A stretch of 41,073 nt of DNA from Prochlorococcus sp. AG-355-P18 (lineage in GTDB: Bacteria; Cyanobacteriota; Cyanobacteriia; PCC-6307; Cyanobiaceae). Of the stretch, positions 18,313 through 27,879 are shown piece by piece; positions within the stretch are counted from its first letter, which is position 1; every line of letters starts with the position of its first letter. The stretch spans positions 1-41,073 of the forward strand of contig QCER01000014.1 in NCBI GenBank assembly GCA_003280515.1, in the 5' to 3' direction. The notes under the pieces are model-generated. The model was given only the letters and a program-made list of their open reading frames with translations. It was not told where the DNA came from and made no database searches. Made by a program: the position numbers and the translations under genes.

Positions 18313-19350
18313 TTGGAAACACACGTAGAGAGAATCTCAAATCTTCAAGAGATAAAAAAAGCCGAATTAGATCGAGAAACCGGATTATTTCTTTATGAAG
18401 ACATGACGCTTGGTCGTAGATTTGAAGATAAGTGTGCAGAAATGTATTACAGGGGAAAAATGTTTGGTTTCGTTCATCTATATAACGGTCAAGAGGCTAT
18501 AAGCACGGGAGTAATTGGCGCCATGAAAAAGAAACATGATTGGTTTTGTAGTACTTATCGCGATCATGTTCATGCACTAAGTGCGGGGGTCCCCTCATTT
18601 GAAGTAATGAGTGAACTTTTTGGTAAGGCTACTGGTTGTAGCAAAGGCCGAGGTGGATCCATGCATTTATTTTCAAGAGAGCATCACTTACTCGGAGGAT
18701 ATGCATTTATTGGAGAAGGAATTCCAGTTGCTTTAGGGGCAGCCTTTTCAAGTAGGTACAAAAAGGAAGTTGCTGGTAATAGTAATAGTGATGCGGTAAC
18801 TGCAGCATTCTTTGGAGATGGAACTTGCAATAATGGGCAGTTTTTTGAATGTTTAAATATGGCCCAGTTATGGAAATTACCCATAATTTTTGTTGTTGAA
18901 AATAATAAATGGGCTATTGGTATGGCTCACGATAGAGCTACTAGTAATCCTGAAATCTGGAGAAAAGCATCTGCTTTTGGTATGCACGGCGAGGAAGTTG
19001 ATGGAATGGATGTATTAGCAGTTAGAGGAGCAGCACAAAGAGCGATTGAGCGAGCTAGAGCAGGAGAAGGTCCCACACTTTTAGAGTGTTTGACTTATAG
19101 ATTTAGAGGTCATTCTCTCGCAGATCCAGATGAATTAAGGTCTGAAAAAGAGAAGGAGTTTTGGGGGAAAAGAGATCCCATCAAGAAATTAGCTAAAGAA
19201 ATTATTGACGGTAAATTCGCAACGGAAGAAGAACTAAAAATTATTGAAAAGAAAATTGATGAAGAGATATCTGAGTCAGTTAAAAATGCTGTTGAAGCTC
19301 CCGAACCCCCTTCAGAAGAATTAACCAAATATATTTGGGCAGAAGATTAG
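18313..19350 (+). CDS. pdhA: Pyruvate dehydrogenase E1 component, alpha subunit
   Basis: Thiamine-diphosphate-dependent decarboxylase of the pyruvate dehydrogenase complex, giving acetyl-CoA for lipid and terpenoid synthesis. The 345 residues contain the ThDP/Mg motif from GDG (168-170) to NN (198-199), the N-terminal substrate region [13 protein letters not shown], and the phosphorylation-loop-like [13 protein letters not shown]. The start is TTG at 18313. E1 beta and E2 genes are not present, but E3 (lpdA) lies about 9 kb away. Its stop is 1 bp from the stop of the convergent sigma-factor gene. Confidence 0.95.
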   Translation: METHVERISNLQEIKKAELDRETGLFLYEDMTLGRRFEDKCAEMYYRGKMFGFVHLYNGQEAISTGVIGAMKKKHDWFCSTYRDHVHALSAGVPSFEVMSELFGKATGCSKGRGGSMHLFSREHHLLGGYAFIGEGIPVALGAAFSSRYKKEVAGNSNSDAVTAAFFGDGTCNNGQFFECLNMAQLWKLPIIFVVENNKWAIGMAHDRATSNPEIWRKASAFGMHGEEVDGMDVLAVRGAAQRAIERARAGEGPTLLECLTYRFRGHSLADPDELRSEKEKEFWGKRDPIKKLAKEIIDGKFATEEELKIIEKKIDEEISESVKNAVEAPEPPSEELTKYIWAED

Positions 19351-19351
19351 A

Positions 19352-20293
19352 TTAAATGCCGCTAGGTAATTTTCTGGTTAAATTCCTTAATTTTCTTAGT
19401 GCCTTGAGTTCAACTTGTCTTACTCTTTCTCTGGAAACTTCTAATAATCTTCCAATTTCAGCAAGTGTGTGTCTTTCATTTGCATCAAGTCCAAATCTTA
19501 ATTTGAGAACATGTTGTTCTTGCTCGCTTAAATGACTTAACCACTTACCAAGTTGCTCTTGATGCATTTTTTGTTCAACTTGATCTAAAGGTTCTTCATT
19601 GTTACTATCAGCAATTAAATCACCTAAAAAGCTTCTGCCGTCATCGCCATTTACTGGAGCATCTAAACTACTTGTCGATAAGGCTTGTCTCAAAACTGAA
19701 TCCAATTCCTCTACATCAATTTCCATCGCCTCTGCGATTTCAATCCTGCTTGGCATAGCCCCAAGTTTATGAGCCAAATCTCTACTAACTTTTCTAATAG
19801 AAGCTAACCTTTCACTTAAGTGAACAGGCAAACGGATTGTTCTTGATTGACATGCAATTGCTCTTGTCATACTCTGTCTAATCCACCAAAAAGCGTAAGT
19901 AGAAAACTTGTATCCCCTTGTTGGATCAAATTTTTCAACAGCCCTCTCCAACCCAAGAGAACCTTCCTGTACTAAATCAAGAAGTTCCAGGCCTTTACCT
20001 TGATATTTTTTTGCAACACTAACAACTAATCTTAAATTAGCTTTCATCATTCTTTCTTTAGCTCTTCGACCAATTTTTATTGTTCTTTTTTGCTGAGTTG
20101 TAAATTCATTAGTCTTTTCATTTAATTGTCCATCTTCTGTAAGAATCATCATCTTTTGGACTTGATTACCTAATTCAATCTCTTCGGCAGGTGTTAATAA
20201 AGGAACTCTACCAATATTCTGCAAATACCAGCTAATTGGATCATTACTTCTCCTTTTCGGAGGTTCTGCTTGTGTTTGTAATGATGAAACCAT
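19352..20293 (-). CDS. RNA polymerase sigma factor, RpoD type (group 2)
   Basis: Alternative sigma-70 factor. At 313 residues it lacks the long N-terminal part of a primary sigma factor. It begins region 1.2 with NDPISWYLQNIGRVPLLTPAEE and shows region 2 (NLRLVVSVAKKYQGKGLELLD, then YAFWWIRQSMTRAI), region 3, and region 4 with the helix-turn-helix HTLAEIGRLLEVSRERVRQ. This fits the cyanobacterial group 2 factors, which respond to light, circadian or nutrient signals. Which group 2 factor it is cannot be decided here. It converges on pdhA with a 1-bp gap. Confidence 0.92.
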   Translation of the reverse strand: MVSSLQTQAEPPKRRSNDPISWYLQNIGRVPLLTPAEEIELGNQVQKMMILTEDGQLNEKTNEFTTQQKRTIKIGRRAKERMMKANLRLVVSVAKKYQGKGLELLDLVQEGSLGLERAVEKFDPTRGYKFSTYAFWWIRQSMTRAIACQSRTIRLPVHLSERLASIRKVSRDLAHKLGAMPSRIEIAEAMEIDVEELDSVLRQALSTSSLDAPVNGDDGRSFLGDLIADSNNEEPLDQVEQKMHQEQLGKWLSHLSEQEQHVLKLRFGLDANERHTLAEIGRLLEVSRERVRQVELKALRKLRNLTRKLPSGI

Positions 20294-20433
20294 ATTTTGA
20301 CCTAATTTAGGTAATAAAACTCTCCTACACTTTTCAAGAAATAGCTAAATATTTAATGCGCGCTTCAGATTTGAAGTTATATTTGTACATTTATGTGTTT
20401 AAAACTATAAATAACTCTCTTAAATTGTTTCTT

Positions 20434-21999
20434 TCAAGATATTTGTCTCATTTTTATATTTCTCATTAATTTTGACAATTCGTCACCAATAGCAGAAGCA
20501 TTTGACCCTTTTTTGCACTTTGATGCCGCAAATGAATGCAAAAGTACGTATTTAGCAAAAAAATCTGTTGTTATGTTTCTACAAAAGGTTAAATCAATCG
20601 CAGAACTACCCGCTATAAATCCAGATAAAAGATCACCCAATCCAGCTCGAGCTGTCTGTGAATCGGTTCCGAAAAGTTGCCAAACTCTTTTGCTATCAGC
20701 AACTATGCTGTTAGCTCCCTTAAATAAAATACTAATGTTGAATTCTTTTGCTGCATCAAGAGCCAGCCCTAAATTGGTAGCGGAATTGATACTAGGGAAT
20801 AACCTTCGAAATTCTTTGCTATGAGGTGTGATCCATGTTTTAAATTTTCTCTCTAAAAAGAAATTTGACCCTAACTTAGATTCCGAAATTCTATTAAGTG
20901 CATCTGCATCCAAGATCAATAACCCCTCATAATCCATAAGATAGTCTTTTGTTTTTTGCCAATCATCATTATCAATTCCTATTCCTGGGCCGACAGCTAC
21001 TGAATCAAATGCACTTAAATCAATATTTTTTAATGCGCTAAATAAAGATGCATTTCCATTTTGATTAGATTGCATAGTATCTTTTAAAACTATTTCTGGA
21101 GCAACTTGCCAAATAGATTCAGCAACTAACTCAGGCAGGACCGCCGAGATATAGCCTGCTCCACTTGATATCGCACCTTTTAATGCTAAGTATGCAGCGC
21201 CAGGATATTTCTCACTTCCAGCTATTAATAATGTTCTACCTCTTTTATATTTGTTGGAATTTCTTGGTAAAGAAGGTAAATCAATATTTTTTAAATCTCT
21301 ATATGTAACCTTAAAAATCTTTTTATCAAATTTGGACAGTTTTTTAATAGGCACCCCAAGATCTATATGGTGCAATTCTCCAATAAAAGGTAATGCAGAA
21401 TCTTGCGTTAACCCAATCTTATTAAGACCAATTGCCAAGGTATAGTTTGCCTTGACTGCATTATCTAAAAAAGGCTCTCCTTTATCAGGACATAATCCTG
21501 TTGGAATATCAATACTTATTACCTTGCCATATTTGTTGTTAAATTTTTGATTAAAAAGTTTAATTAATTTATTATCAACTTTTCTTGTTTGATTATTACC
21601 AAAAACTGCATCAATCCAAAGCTCTTTCCCGTTTGCATCAGGGGGATCTACCAATTTTTTGACACCAATAGATGTAAGATAATTAAGGTGGTCATTTGTT
21701 AATGTTTTTTTTATCGGGAATGGACACCATACCTGGACATAAAAACCTTTCAAAAAAAGCTCTCTAGCTATTACGGAACCATCACCACCATTATGCCCAG
21801 GACCAATAAAAACAGTTATTCCATGCTTTAGAAGAGGTTTCCTCTTTAAGAGCCATATACTAATTTTGATACCAGCTTTTTCCATCAATGCTTCTTCTGG
21901 CATTCCATCAGAAAACATTTCTTTCTCTAATATCAACATTTGCTTTGAATCAACAATTAAATGTTTAGAGTCAATTGTTGGCCATACAATTTCGTTCAT
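20434..21999 (-). CDS. nnr: Bifunctional NAD(P)H-hydrate epimerase / ADP-dependent dehydratase
   Basis: Repairs damaged NAD(P)HX. The N-terminal YjeF_N epimerase domain (about residues 1-225) has GPGHNGGDGSVIARELFLKG. The C-terminal ribokinase-like dehydratase domain (about 240-515) has LLIAGSEKYPGAAYLALKGA, ITPHSKEFRRLFP and the catalytic GLGD in ARAGLGDLLSGFIAG. At 521 residues it matches the fused bacterial form. It starts with ATG and is divergent from mnmA by 45 bp. The 140-bp gap before the sigma-factor gene has no gene I can support. Confidence 0.95.
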   Translation of the reverse strand: MNEIVWPTIDSKHLIVDSKQMLILEKEMFSDGMPEEALMEKAGIKISIWLLKRKPLLKHGITVFIGPGHNGGDGSVIARELFLKGFYVQVWCPFPIKKTLTNDHLNYLTSIGVKKLVDPPDANGKELWIDAVFGNNQTRKVDNKLIKLFNQKFNNKYGKVISIDIPTGLCPDKGEPFLDNAVKANYTLAIGLNKIGLTQDSALPFIGELHHIDLGVPIKKLSKFDKKIFKVTYRDLKNIDLPSLPRNSNKYKRGRTLLIAGSEKYPGAAYLALKGAISSGAGYISAVLPELVAESIWQVAPEIVLKDTMQSNQNGNASLFSALKNIDLSAFDSVAVGPGIGIDNDDWQKTKDYLMDYEGLLILDADALNRISESKLGSNFFLERKFKTWITPHSKEFRRLFPSINSATNLGLALDAAKEFNISILFKGANSIVADSKRVWQLFGTDSQTARAGLGDLLSGFIAGSSAIDLTFCRNITTDFFAKYVLLHSFAASKCKKGSNASAIGDELSKLMRNIKMRQIS

Positions 22000-22044
22000 A
22001 ATTAGTGCAAAGCAATTGAAGTATTGTTCAAAATTTAAACTTCC

Positions 22045-23202
22045 ATGTTAAAGACACAAAAGAATAAAAAATTAGAGAACTTATTTTCTTCTAATAATAA
22101 AACTAAAAAGAAGAAAAATATTATTGTAGGGCTTTCTGGTGGAGTAGATAGTTCCCTTTCAGCTGCTCTTCTTGTTGAAAGAGGCTGGAATGTTGAGGGA
22201 CTAACTCTTTGGCTAATGAAAGGACAAGGCTCCTGTTGTTCTGAAGGATTAGTAGATGCTGCTGGCCTTTGTGAAGATTTGGGAATTAATCATAAAATAA
22301 TAGACTCAAGAGAAATTTTCGAAAGAGAGGTAATTAAAAAAACTTCTGAAAGCTACGAGAAAGGATTCACTCCACTTCCATGTTCGATGTGCAACAAGAA
22401 TGTGAAGTTTGAAGAGATGTTTAATTACGCAATAAGCAAAAAAGACTTTACCCATATTGCGACCGGACATTACGCAAGGATAAAAAAATCATCTTATGCT
22501 GAAAAACTTGATTGCAAGAGCTTTGTATTTAAGGACTTCCTTCTTCTCAGAGGTGCTGACGAAAACAAAGACCAAAGTTATTTTCTTTATTCTCTTTCTC
22601 AAGATGTACTAAGTAGATTAGAATTTCCTCTTGGTGAAATGAAAAAAGAAGAAACAAGAAAGGAAGCCCTCAGATTAGGCCTTAGAACTGCTCAAAAACC
22701 AGAAAGTCAAGATTTATGTTTAGTTGAGCATTATGGATCAATGCAGAGATTTATCGACAAACACATTGAACCCAAAGAAGGAGAAATTATTCATGTAAAT
22801 GGGAAAGTTCTAGGCAAGCACAATGGTATTCAGCACTTTACAGTAGGGCAAAGAAAAGGTTTGGGCATTGCTTGGCCTGAACCATTATATGTAAAAAGTT
22901 TAGACAGGGTAAAAAACATAGTCTATGTAGCAGATAAAAGTGATCTATTTAATAATGAAGCAATAATTAGTAAGGTTAACTGGGTATCTATCGAAGAACC
23001 TAAACAAGAGATAGAAGTAGAAGCACAAATCAGATATAGAAGTCATCCAGTAAAAGGAACTTTAATACCTTTGAAAAATTTAGATAATCCAACTACAACA
23101 TTTAAATTAATTTTTGAAGAAAGTCAAAGTTCGGTAACGCCCGGACAAGCTGCAGTTTTTTATAAGGGAGAAATTTTATTAGGTGGTGGATTAATTAGTT
23201 AA
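22045..23202 (+). CDS. mnmA: tRNA-specific 2-thiouridylase MnmA
   Basis: Inserts sulfur at U34 of Lys, Glu and Gln tRNAs. The 385 residues show the PP-loop SGGVDSS (31-37), the ATGHYAR block and KDQSYFLY. The usual catalytic cysteine pair is represented by Cys112 or Cys115 in [11 protein letters not shown] and Cys224 in SQDLCLVEH. The C-terminal barrel carries [11 protein letters not shown]. There is a Lys-rich N-terminal extension of about 24 residues. The 3' end overlaps the convergent lnt by 8 bp. Confidence 0.96.
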   Translation: MLKTQKNKKLENLFSSNNKTKKKKNIIVGLSGGVDSSLSAALLVERGWNVEGLTLWLMKGQGSCCSEGLVDAAGLCEDLGINHKIIDSREIFEREVIKKTSESYEKGFTPLPCSMCNKNVKFEEMFNYAISKKDFTHIATGHYARIKKSSYAEKLDCKSFVFKDFLLLRGADENKDQSYFLYSLSQDVLSRLEFPLGEMKKEETRKEALRLGLRTAQKPESQDLCLVEHYGSMQRFIDKHIEPKEGEIIHVNGKVLGKHNGIQHFTVGQRKGLGIAWPEPLYVKSLDRVKNIVYVADKSDLFNNEAIISKVNWVSIEEPKQEIEVEAQIRYRSHPVKGTLIPLKNLDNPTTTFKLIFEESQSSVTPGQAAVFYKGEILLGGGLIS

Positions 23203-24682
23203 TTTTCCAAAAGAAATTTAATCCCATAAATAATATAAACAAAAACAAAATAGGTTTATCTCCAAATTTTGTATAGAAAGTCTTTTCGGATGAAAAATTA
23301 GGGTACACTATTTCAATTTGCTCAACATCATAATCTAAAAGTTTAATTATTTTTCCATCATCTTGAATTAAGCCCGAAGGGCCGGTATTTGATACTAATA
23401 AATTATTTTTCTTATTTTCAATACTTCTTAATTTAGCCAAAGATAGGAATTGATTATAAAGCTTAGCTGGATATGGATCTAAATTTGCTGCAGTTATTAT
23501 TAGTTTTGCACCGCTATTAATAGCCTTTCTTATTTCTAGTCCATCACTAATTTCGTAACATATAGCTACTGCTAGTGGGGGTGTAAATTTAGGATCAAAA
23601 AATCTTGAATCAGAGCCTGGTTGAATTCCTCCTACTGCAGATAATCCTCTTGAAAAACTATCAAGAAATCTAGGTATTTTTTCACCTATTGGAACAAGTC
23701 TATTTTTATCTATAAATGTGGTAAAAGATTTATTTCCAATTTGAAATCCTAGTAAAGAACTTCTTAACTCATTATTTGAATTTCTGAAACCTCCTAACAA
23801 GGAATTAACCTTAATGCCTTTAGAAAAATAAAAATTATTAGATAGAGTTCCTTCAGGAGCAACAAGAAGTTTCGCTTTGTTTGATAAAGCATATTTTTGA
23901 GCGATAGATAGCTTTTCTTCAATAAATTCATCATTTATTTTTAATTTTTCTCTTGTTGGAATATTAGTTTGCCAAATAGCTACTGGATATTCATAATTTA
24001 TTTTTATTGAAGTTGTTAAACCTCCAAATAAATGTAAGAAAATAAAAACCAAAAGTCCTAAAAGAAATATTTTCTTAAAGTAAAGCTTTCTTTCCCATCT
24101 ACCTTGAATATAAAAAATCCAAAATCCAATCAATATTTGTAATACGCATAAACCACTTGCACCAATCCATCTTGCTAAACCAGCAAGATAAATATCACCT
24201 GGGATAAGACTCTCTCCTAAACCTATCCAAAAAAAAGGTGTTTGAGAAAGTATCAATTCACCAATACCCCAAGTCAAAGATAAAAAAAATATTTTTACTG
24301 TTAAAGATAATATTTTCATTTTGAAAACATCCCCTTTCCAGAGAATAATTTCAACTAACAATCCCCATAAATAAACTAATATCCCACCCAAAAAAGCACA
24401 AAATAATAATATTAAAATGGCAATAATTAAACTTGCAAGCTTTGAAAACCCAAGCCATGTCAATGGATGAAGATCATAAAGCCAAGAATGACTTATCAAG
24501 ATAAAGAAAAAACCCCAACAAAAATTTGCTATTCTCCTTCCACTTCCCTTCCATAAAATAAATAATGATATCGGCATAAAAATCAGCCAAAAATGAGTTG
24601 AAACTGAAATTCCTCCTAAAATCCCTCCTAAACAAGGGTAAAAATATTGTCTTAGACTTTTAATTTGAGTTAGGATTAACAA
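23195..24682 (-). CDS. lnt: Apolipoprotein N-acyltransferase
   Basis: Transfers the third acyl chain to lipoprotein N-termini at the plasma membrane. The 495 residues have at least six hydrophobic spans in the first 225 and a C-terminal span. Between them is the nitrilase domain with a Glu-Lys-Cys triad: E277 in [10 protein letters not shown]335 in [10 protein letters not shown] and C375 in [11 protein letters not shown]. The start is TTG at 24682, with no in-frame ATG or GTG nearby. It is divergent from the FKBP gene (86 bp) and overlaps mnmA by 8 bp. Confidence 0.92.
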   Translation of the reverse strand: MLILTQIKSLRQYFYPCLGGILGGISVSTHFWLIFMPISLFILWKGSGRRIANFCWGFFFILISHSWLYDLHPLTWLGFSKLASLIIAILILLFCAFLGGILVYLWGLLVEIILWKGDVFKMKILSLTVKIFFLSLTWGIGELILSQTPFFWIGLGESLIPGDIYLAGLARWIGASGLCVLQILIGFWIFYIQGRWERKLYFKKIFLLGLLVFIFLHLFGGLTTSIKINYEYPVAIWQTNIPTREKLKINDEFIEEKLSIAQKYALSNKAKLLVAPEGTLSNNFYFSKGIKVNSLLGGFRNSNNELRSSLLGFQIGNKSFTTFIDKNRLVPIGEKIPRFLDSFSRGLSAVGGIQPGSDSRFFDPKFTPPLAVAICYEISDGLEIRKAINSGAKLIITAANLDPYPAKLYNQFLSLAKLRSIENKKNNLLVSNTGPSGLIQDDGKIIKLLDYDVEQIEIVYPNFSSEKTFYTKFGDKPILFLFILFMGLNFFWKIN

Positions 24683-24768
24683 TCTAAAATTAAGAAATTA
24701 AATTTATAATCACCCATTTATTGTACCTTCATTATGTAGACTAAGTTTCAGTAACTTTCAAAATTTAA

Positions 24769-25341
24769 GTGAAAGAAGTCTTTATTAGTTTTGCGGTTTT
24801 TGTTTTTTGTGTTTCATTAACTCTTTTCAGTCAATTTAATTCACCTCAAGTTGTTAATGCTGCTGAATCAGAAACTCAGTCAATTCAAAGAACACCTGTT
24901 GCAAAATCATCGAATGTCTCAAATAATAATTTGTTTGAACTAGACCCATCAGATCCAAATCCTATACTTTTCGCTATGGCAGAAGAAACACCATCAGACA
25001 ACAATTCAAGGACAACAGAAAGTGGTCTAATTATTGCAGATATCGTAAACGGGGAAGGCGATGAGGCTAGTGCTGGGCAAACAGTTACTGTAAATTACAC
25101 AGGAACACTAGAAGACGGGACACAATTTGATACCAGTATTGGCAGAGCTCCATTCAGCTTTCCTTTGGGTGCTGGACGAGTAATAAAAGGTTGGGACGAA
25201 GGTGTAGCAGGCATGAAAGTTGGAGGCAAAAGAAAATTAACAATACCTCCTGAACTTGGATACGGATCAAGAGGAGCTGGAAATGTAATACCTGCTAATG
25301 CGACTTTAATATTTGAAGTTGAATTATTAAAAGTCAATTAA
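24769..25341 (+). CDS. FKBP-type peptidyl-prolyl cis-trans isomerase, exported
   Basis: Prolyl isomerase with an N-terminal signal sequence ([17 protein letters not shown], about residues 7-23) followed by a low-complexity linker to residue 95. The FKBP domain covers about 98-189: [18 protein letters not shown], then [20 protein letters not shown] and [20 protein letters not shown], with the active-site aromatic and Asp residues present. The location is probably the periplasm or thylakoid lumen. The start is GTG at 24769. It lies 78 bp upstream of sodN on the same strand; I see no terminator between them. Confidence 0.93.
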   Translation: MKEVFISFAVFVFCVSLTLFSQFNSPQVVNAAESETQSIQRTPVAKSSNVSNNNLFELDPSDPNPILFAMAEETPSDNNSRTTESGLIIADIVNGEGDEASAGQTVTVNYTGTLEDGTQFDTSIGRAPFSFPLGAGRVIKGWDEGVAGMKVGGKRKLTIPPELGYGSRGAGNVIPANATLIFEVELLKVN

Positions 25342-25390
25342 ATTAAGTAAGAATAATATTTAAGACTTTTCAATTTAGTTAATCTCCAAG

Positions 25391-25417
25391 TAATATATAT
25401 ACAACACCAAATATTTG
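25391..25417 (+). promoter_or_regulatory. Candidate sodN promoter -10 with adjacent palindrome
   Basis: TAATAT at 25391-25396 could serve as a -10 box. A perfect 10-bp palindrome, CAAATATTTG (25408-25417), ends 2 bp before the sodN ATG. It would cover the transcript start or ribosome-binding region and could be an operator. AT-rich palindromes of this size do occur by chance, so this is tentative. Confidence 0.25.
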
Positions 25418-25419
25418 AA

Positions 25420-25893
25420 ATGTTAAGTAAATTCATCAATTCTTTTCTAGATAAAAAATCCCCAATCACAGTCCATGCTCACTGCGATGGTCCTTGTGGT
25501 GTTTACGACCCAGCATCTACGAGAGTTGCAGCTGAAGCAGTTTTATCAATGACAAAAAAACTTATTGCTTTAGAAGCCCCTTCTAGCACTGATTCAGCAG
25601 AGTGGGCTGCATACAGTAATACATTTTCTAGATATGTTGCAGTCAAAGAAGAACAAGCAAAAGAAACAAAGAAAGAGATTCTAATTTTGTGGACAGATTA
25701 CTTTAAACCAGTTCACTTAGAAACTTATCCAGACTTACATGAAACCATCTGGAAGGCGGCAAAATTATGCAGTGCATGCAAAGTTAATATTGACTTAGCC
25801 CAAGCTGAAGAACTCATGAGTTATGTAGAAAAAATTCATAATATCTTCTGGGCTTCAAAAGGAAGATCAGACGCGTTTGTAAAAGCTAGTTAA
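25420..25893 (+). CDS. sodN: Nickel superoxide dismutase precursor
   Basis: Dismutes superoxide with a nickel centre, replacing Fe- or Mn-SOD and sparing iron. The 157 residues contain the diagnostic nickel hook HCDGPCGVY (residues 21-29). His21 becomes His1 after removal of the 20-residue propeptide, and Cys22 and Cys26 bind Ni. The mature protein (about 137 aa) is a four-helix subunit of the known hexamer. The processing peptidase sodX follows in the same direction, and a nickel permease lies convergent beyond it. The start ATG and spacing are unambiguous. Confidence 0.98.
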   Translation: MLSKFINSFLDKKSPITVHAHCDGPCGVYDPASTRVAAEAVLSMTKKLIALEAPSSTDSAEWAAYSNTFSRYVAVKEEQAKETKKEILILWTDYFKPVHLETYPDLHETIWKAAKLCSACKVNIDLAQAEELMSYVEKIHNIFWASKGRSDAFVKAS

Positions 25894-25917
25894 TCAGAAT
25901 TATTTTCAAAAATTTTT

Positions 25918-26294
25918 TTGATTTTATTTTATTTTTTTTAGGATTAAGAAAAACCGCGATTATTAGTGGTGAATCAATGTTTCCTTACCTAAAAGAAGGA
26001 GACATCGTATTTTTTAAAAAATATAAAAAGAATAAATCAATACTTAAAAATCGACAAATAGTTATTTTTAATCATCCAATTAAAAATAAAAACCTAATAA
26101 AAAGGATAAATTCAGTAAATCAAAATAACGTTGAAGTTATTGGCGACAATAGTGAATTTAGCGAAGATAGTAATAAATTTGGATTAATCAATAACGAAAA
26201 AATAATTGGTATTGTCACCTCTAAATTGATTATTCCTAAATTAAAAAATTTTTTAATTCAAAAAAACAGAAGCACTTCTTTGAATCCAAAATAA
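25918..26294 (+). CDS. sodX: Ni-SOD maturation peptidase SodX; start unresolved
   Basis: S26 signal-peptidase-like enzyme that cleaves the SodN propeptide so nickel can bind. The motif SGESMFPYLKEGD is recognisable. Its serine, encoded at 25974-25976, is the catalytic nucleophile, so the first ATG (25977) starts too late. The frame is open back to a TAG at 25887 but contains no ATG, GTG or TTG before 25977. A TTG at 25918 lies in the frame that joins the gene by a -1 shift at a run of eight T (25932-25939), just before a TAG. Other options are an ATT start, such as 25926, or a missing T. VIGDNSEFSEDSNKFG, containing the family GDN, follows. The 3' end overlaps the permease gene by 42 bp. Confidence 0.8.
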
Positions 26295-26924
26295 TCCCAA
26301 AGAAAAGGAAAGGCCTCCTGCTACAGCTATTAATCTTTTAATAAATTTTTGACTTGCTTTAAAGGTAGTAAAAGATATTAAACAAGTAAAAAGATTCATA
26401 CTTATGATTGAACCAATCAAATATGAAATCAAATATAAGCAAGCGCTTGTTAAAGGTAGTGCTAAAGCAGGCAGAACTGCAAGAAAATGTGAACCTCCAG
26501 CTATACCGTGTAGCAAGCCTAAACCAGTCAAAGCATGTGAGTGCTTATTATTATTTTTTTGTTCCTTAACATGAAAGTGAAAGTGACGATGGGAAATTCC
26601 ATTCTCATGCTTATGGGAATGCGAGTGGATACTTAATTGAAAAGAATTTTTTATAGCAAATACTCCAACAATTAGAAGTGAAATTCCAACTAGGAATTCG
26701 GCAATACTAGAAAATTTGTTTAATGGCGCAATATCCTTAATAAAAATTGCTAGAAAAGCTAACAAGAGGAATCCTGAAGAATGTCCCAAGCCCCATGAGA
26801 AACTATTTTTAAGAGCTTTTTGGGGATTATTAATCGCAGCTGGTGCCATTGCAATTAGATGATCAGCGCCACTAACTACATGCACAAATCCTGCGACTAT
26901 ACCTGTTAAAATTACAGTCTGCAT
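26253..26924 (-). CDS. sodT: Nickel permease, UreH/SodT-like, His-rich loop
   Basis: Probable nickel importer for Ni-SOD. The 223-residue hydrophobic protein has about six membrane spans. Span 1 carries HVVSGADH (residues 15-22), the HxxxxxDH-type metal signature of the UreH/NiCoT-like permeases. A second motif HGIAGGSH (139-146) matches it in the other half. Between them a loop at 100-130 contains ten histidines (HSHSHKHENG, then HRHFHFH), a likely metal-binding segment. Its position next to sodN and sodX, with convergent overlap of 42 bp, supports nickel as substrate. Transport specificity is inferred from context. Confidence 0.82.
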   Translation of the reverse strand: MQTVILTGIVAGFVHVVSGADHLIAMAPAAINNPQKALKNSFSWGLGHSSGFLLLAFLAIFIKDIAPLNKFSSIAEFLVGISLLIVGVFAIKNSFQLSIHSHSHKHENGISHRHFHFHVKEQKNNNKHSHALTGLGLLHGIAGGSHFLAVLPALALPLTSACLYLISYLIGSIISMNLFTCLISFTTFKASQKFIKRLIAVAGGLSFSLGLFWIQRSASVFLN

Positions 26925-26979
26925 ATATATTCAGTACAACTCTGTTTATTCAATTTTATAGCACGATTTGAAGTCAATA

Positions 26980-27867
26980 TTAAATTGAGTTAAATAATTT
27001 CTTGAACGATTGTTCAATTTCAGTTTCTCTCATAAAAGTTTCACCAATTAATACTCCCTTGATTCCAATAGATTTAAGCAATTCTAAATCTTCGGCACAA
27101 TTAATTCCAGATTCACTTATGGGAATAATATTTTGTTTTAAAAATATATCTGCATATGTATGCATCAATTCTTTTGATGTTTTTAAATCCGTTTTAAAAG
27201 TCTTTAAGTCCCTATTATTTATTCCAATCAAATTAAAAGATTTTAACTTTAGAATCCTTTCTAATTCATTAGAGTTATGGACTTCAACAAGAACACTCAT
27301 CTTTAAATTATCAGCTATTTTCTTTAAATAAATTAAATCATCATCACTTAAAATCGCAGCGATTAATAATATTGCATCAGCACCAGATACCCTTGCTTTA
27401 TAAATCTGATAAGCAGAAATAATAAAATCTTTACAGAGTAGAGGGAGATTAGTTGATTTCCTTACAGTTTCGAGTATTTCATAACTACCTTGAAAAAACC
27501 TTTTATCAGTAAGTACTGAGATACATGATGCACCTAATCCTTCATAACAAATTGCTATGTTTTCAGGGTTAAAATCTTTTCTAATAACTCCTTTACTCGG
27601 ACTAGCTTTTTTTATTTCAGCAATAACTCCTGGTTTTATTTTTGACTCCAATATATTTTTGTAAAAATCTTTGGGAGCAGGAAGTTTTTCAATTTTTTTG
27701 ATGAGATCTTCTAAAGAGAGTATTTTTTTAAAATTCTTAATTTCAATATCCTTGTGCCATACAATTTCTTCCAGAATGTTTTTTGCTTGTGCTTCTCTAT
27801 GAGGTACAGCATATTCTAAATTTTCTACCCTTACTGTTGGATTTGGTGGCCTGCGTCTTATCTCCAT
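26980..27867 (-). CDS. trpC: Indole-3-glycerol phosphate synthase
   Basis: Closes the indole ring in tryptophan synthesis. The 295 residues form a TIM barrel with [18 protein letters not shown] (about 96-113), the [13 protein letters not shown] strand, [21 protein letters not shown] and SESGI, then the phosphate-binding [10 protein letters not shown]. An N-terminal extension ([19 protein letters not shown]) is typical of the cyanobacterial enzyme. It lies 12 bp downstream of lpdA on the same strand. Other trp genes are not nearby, as is common in these genomes. Confidence 0.96.
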   Translation of the reverse strand: MEIRRRPPNPTVRVENLEYAVPHREAQAKNILEEIVWHKDIEIKNFKKILSLEDLIKKIEKLPAPKDFYKNILESKIKPGVIAEIKKASPSKGVIRKDFNPENIAICYEGLGASCISVLTDKRFFQGSYEILETVRKSTNLPLLCKDFIISAYQIYKARVSGADAILLIAAILSDDDLIYLKKIADNLKMSVLVEVHNSNELERILKLKSFNLIGINNRDLKTFKTDLKTSKELMHTYADIFLKQNIIPISESGINCAEDLELLKSIGIKGVLIGETFMRETEIEQSFKKLFNSI

Positions 27868-27879
27868 TAATTTTAGATA

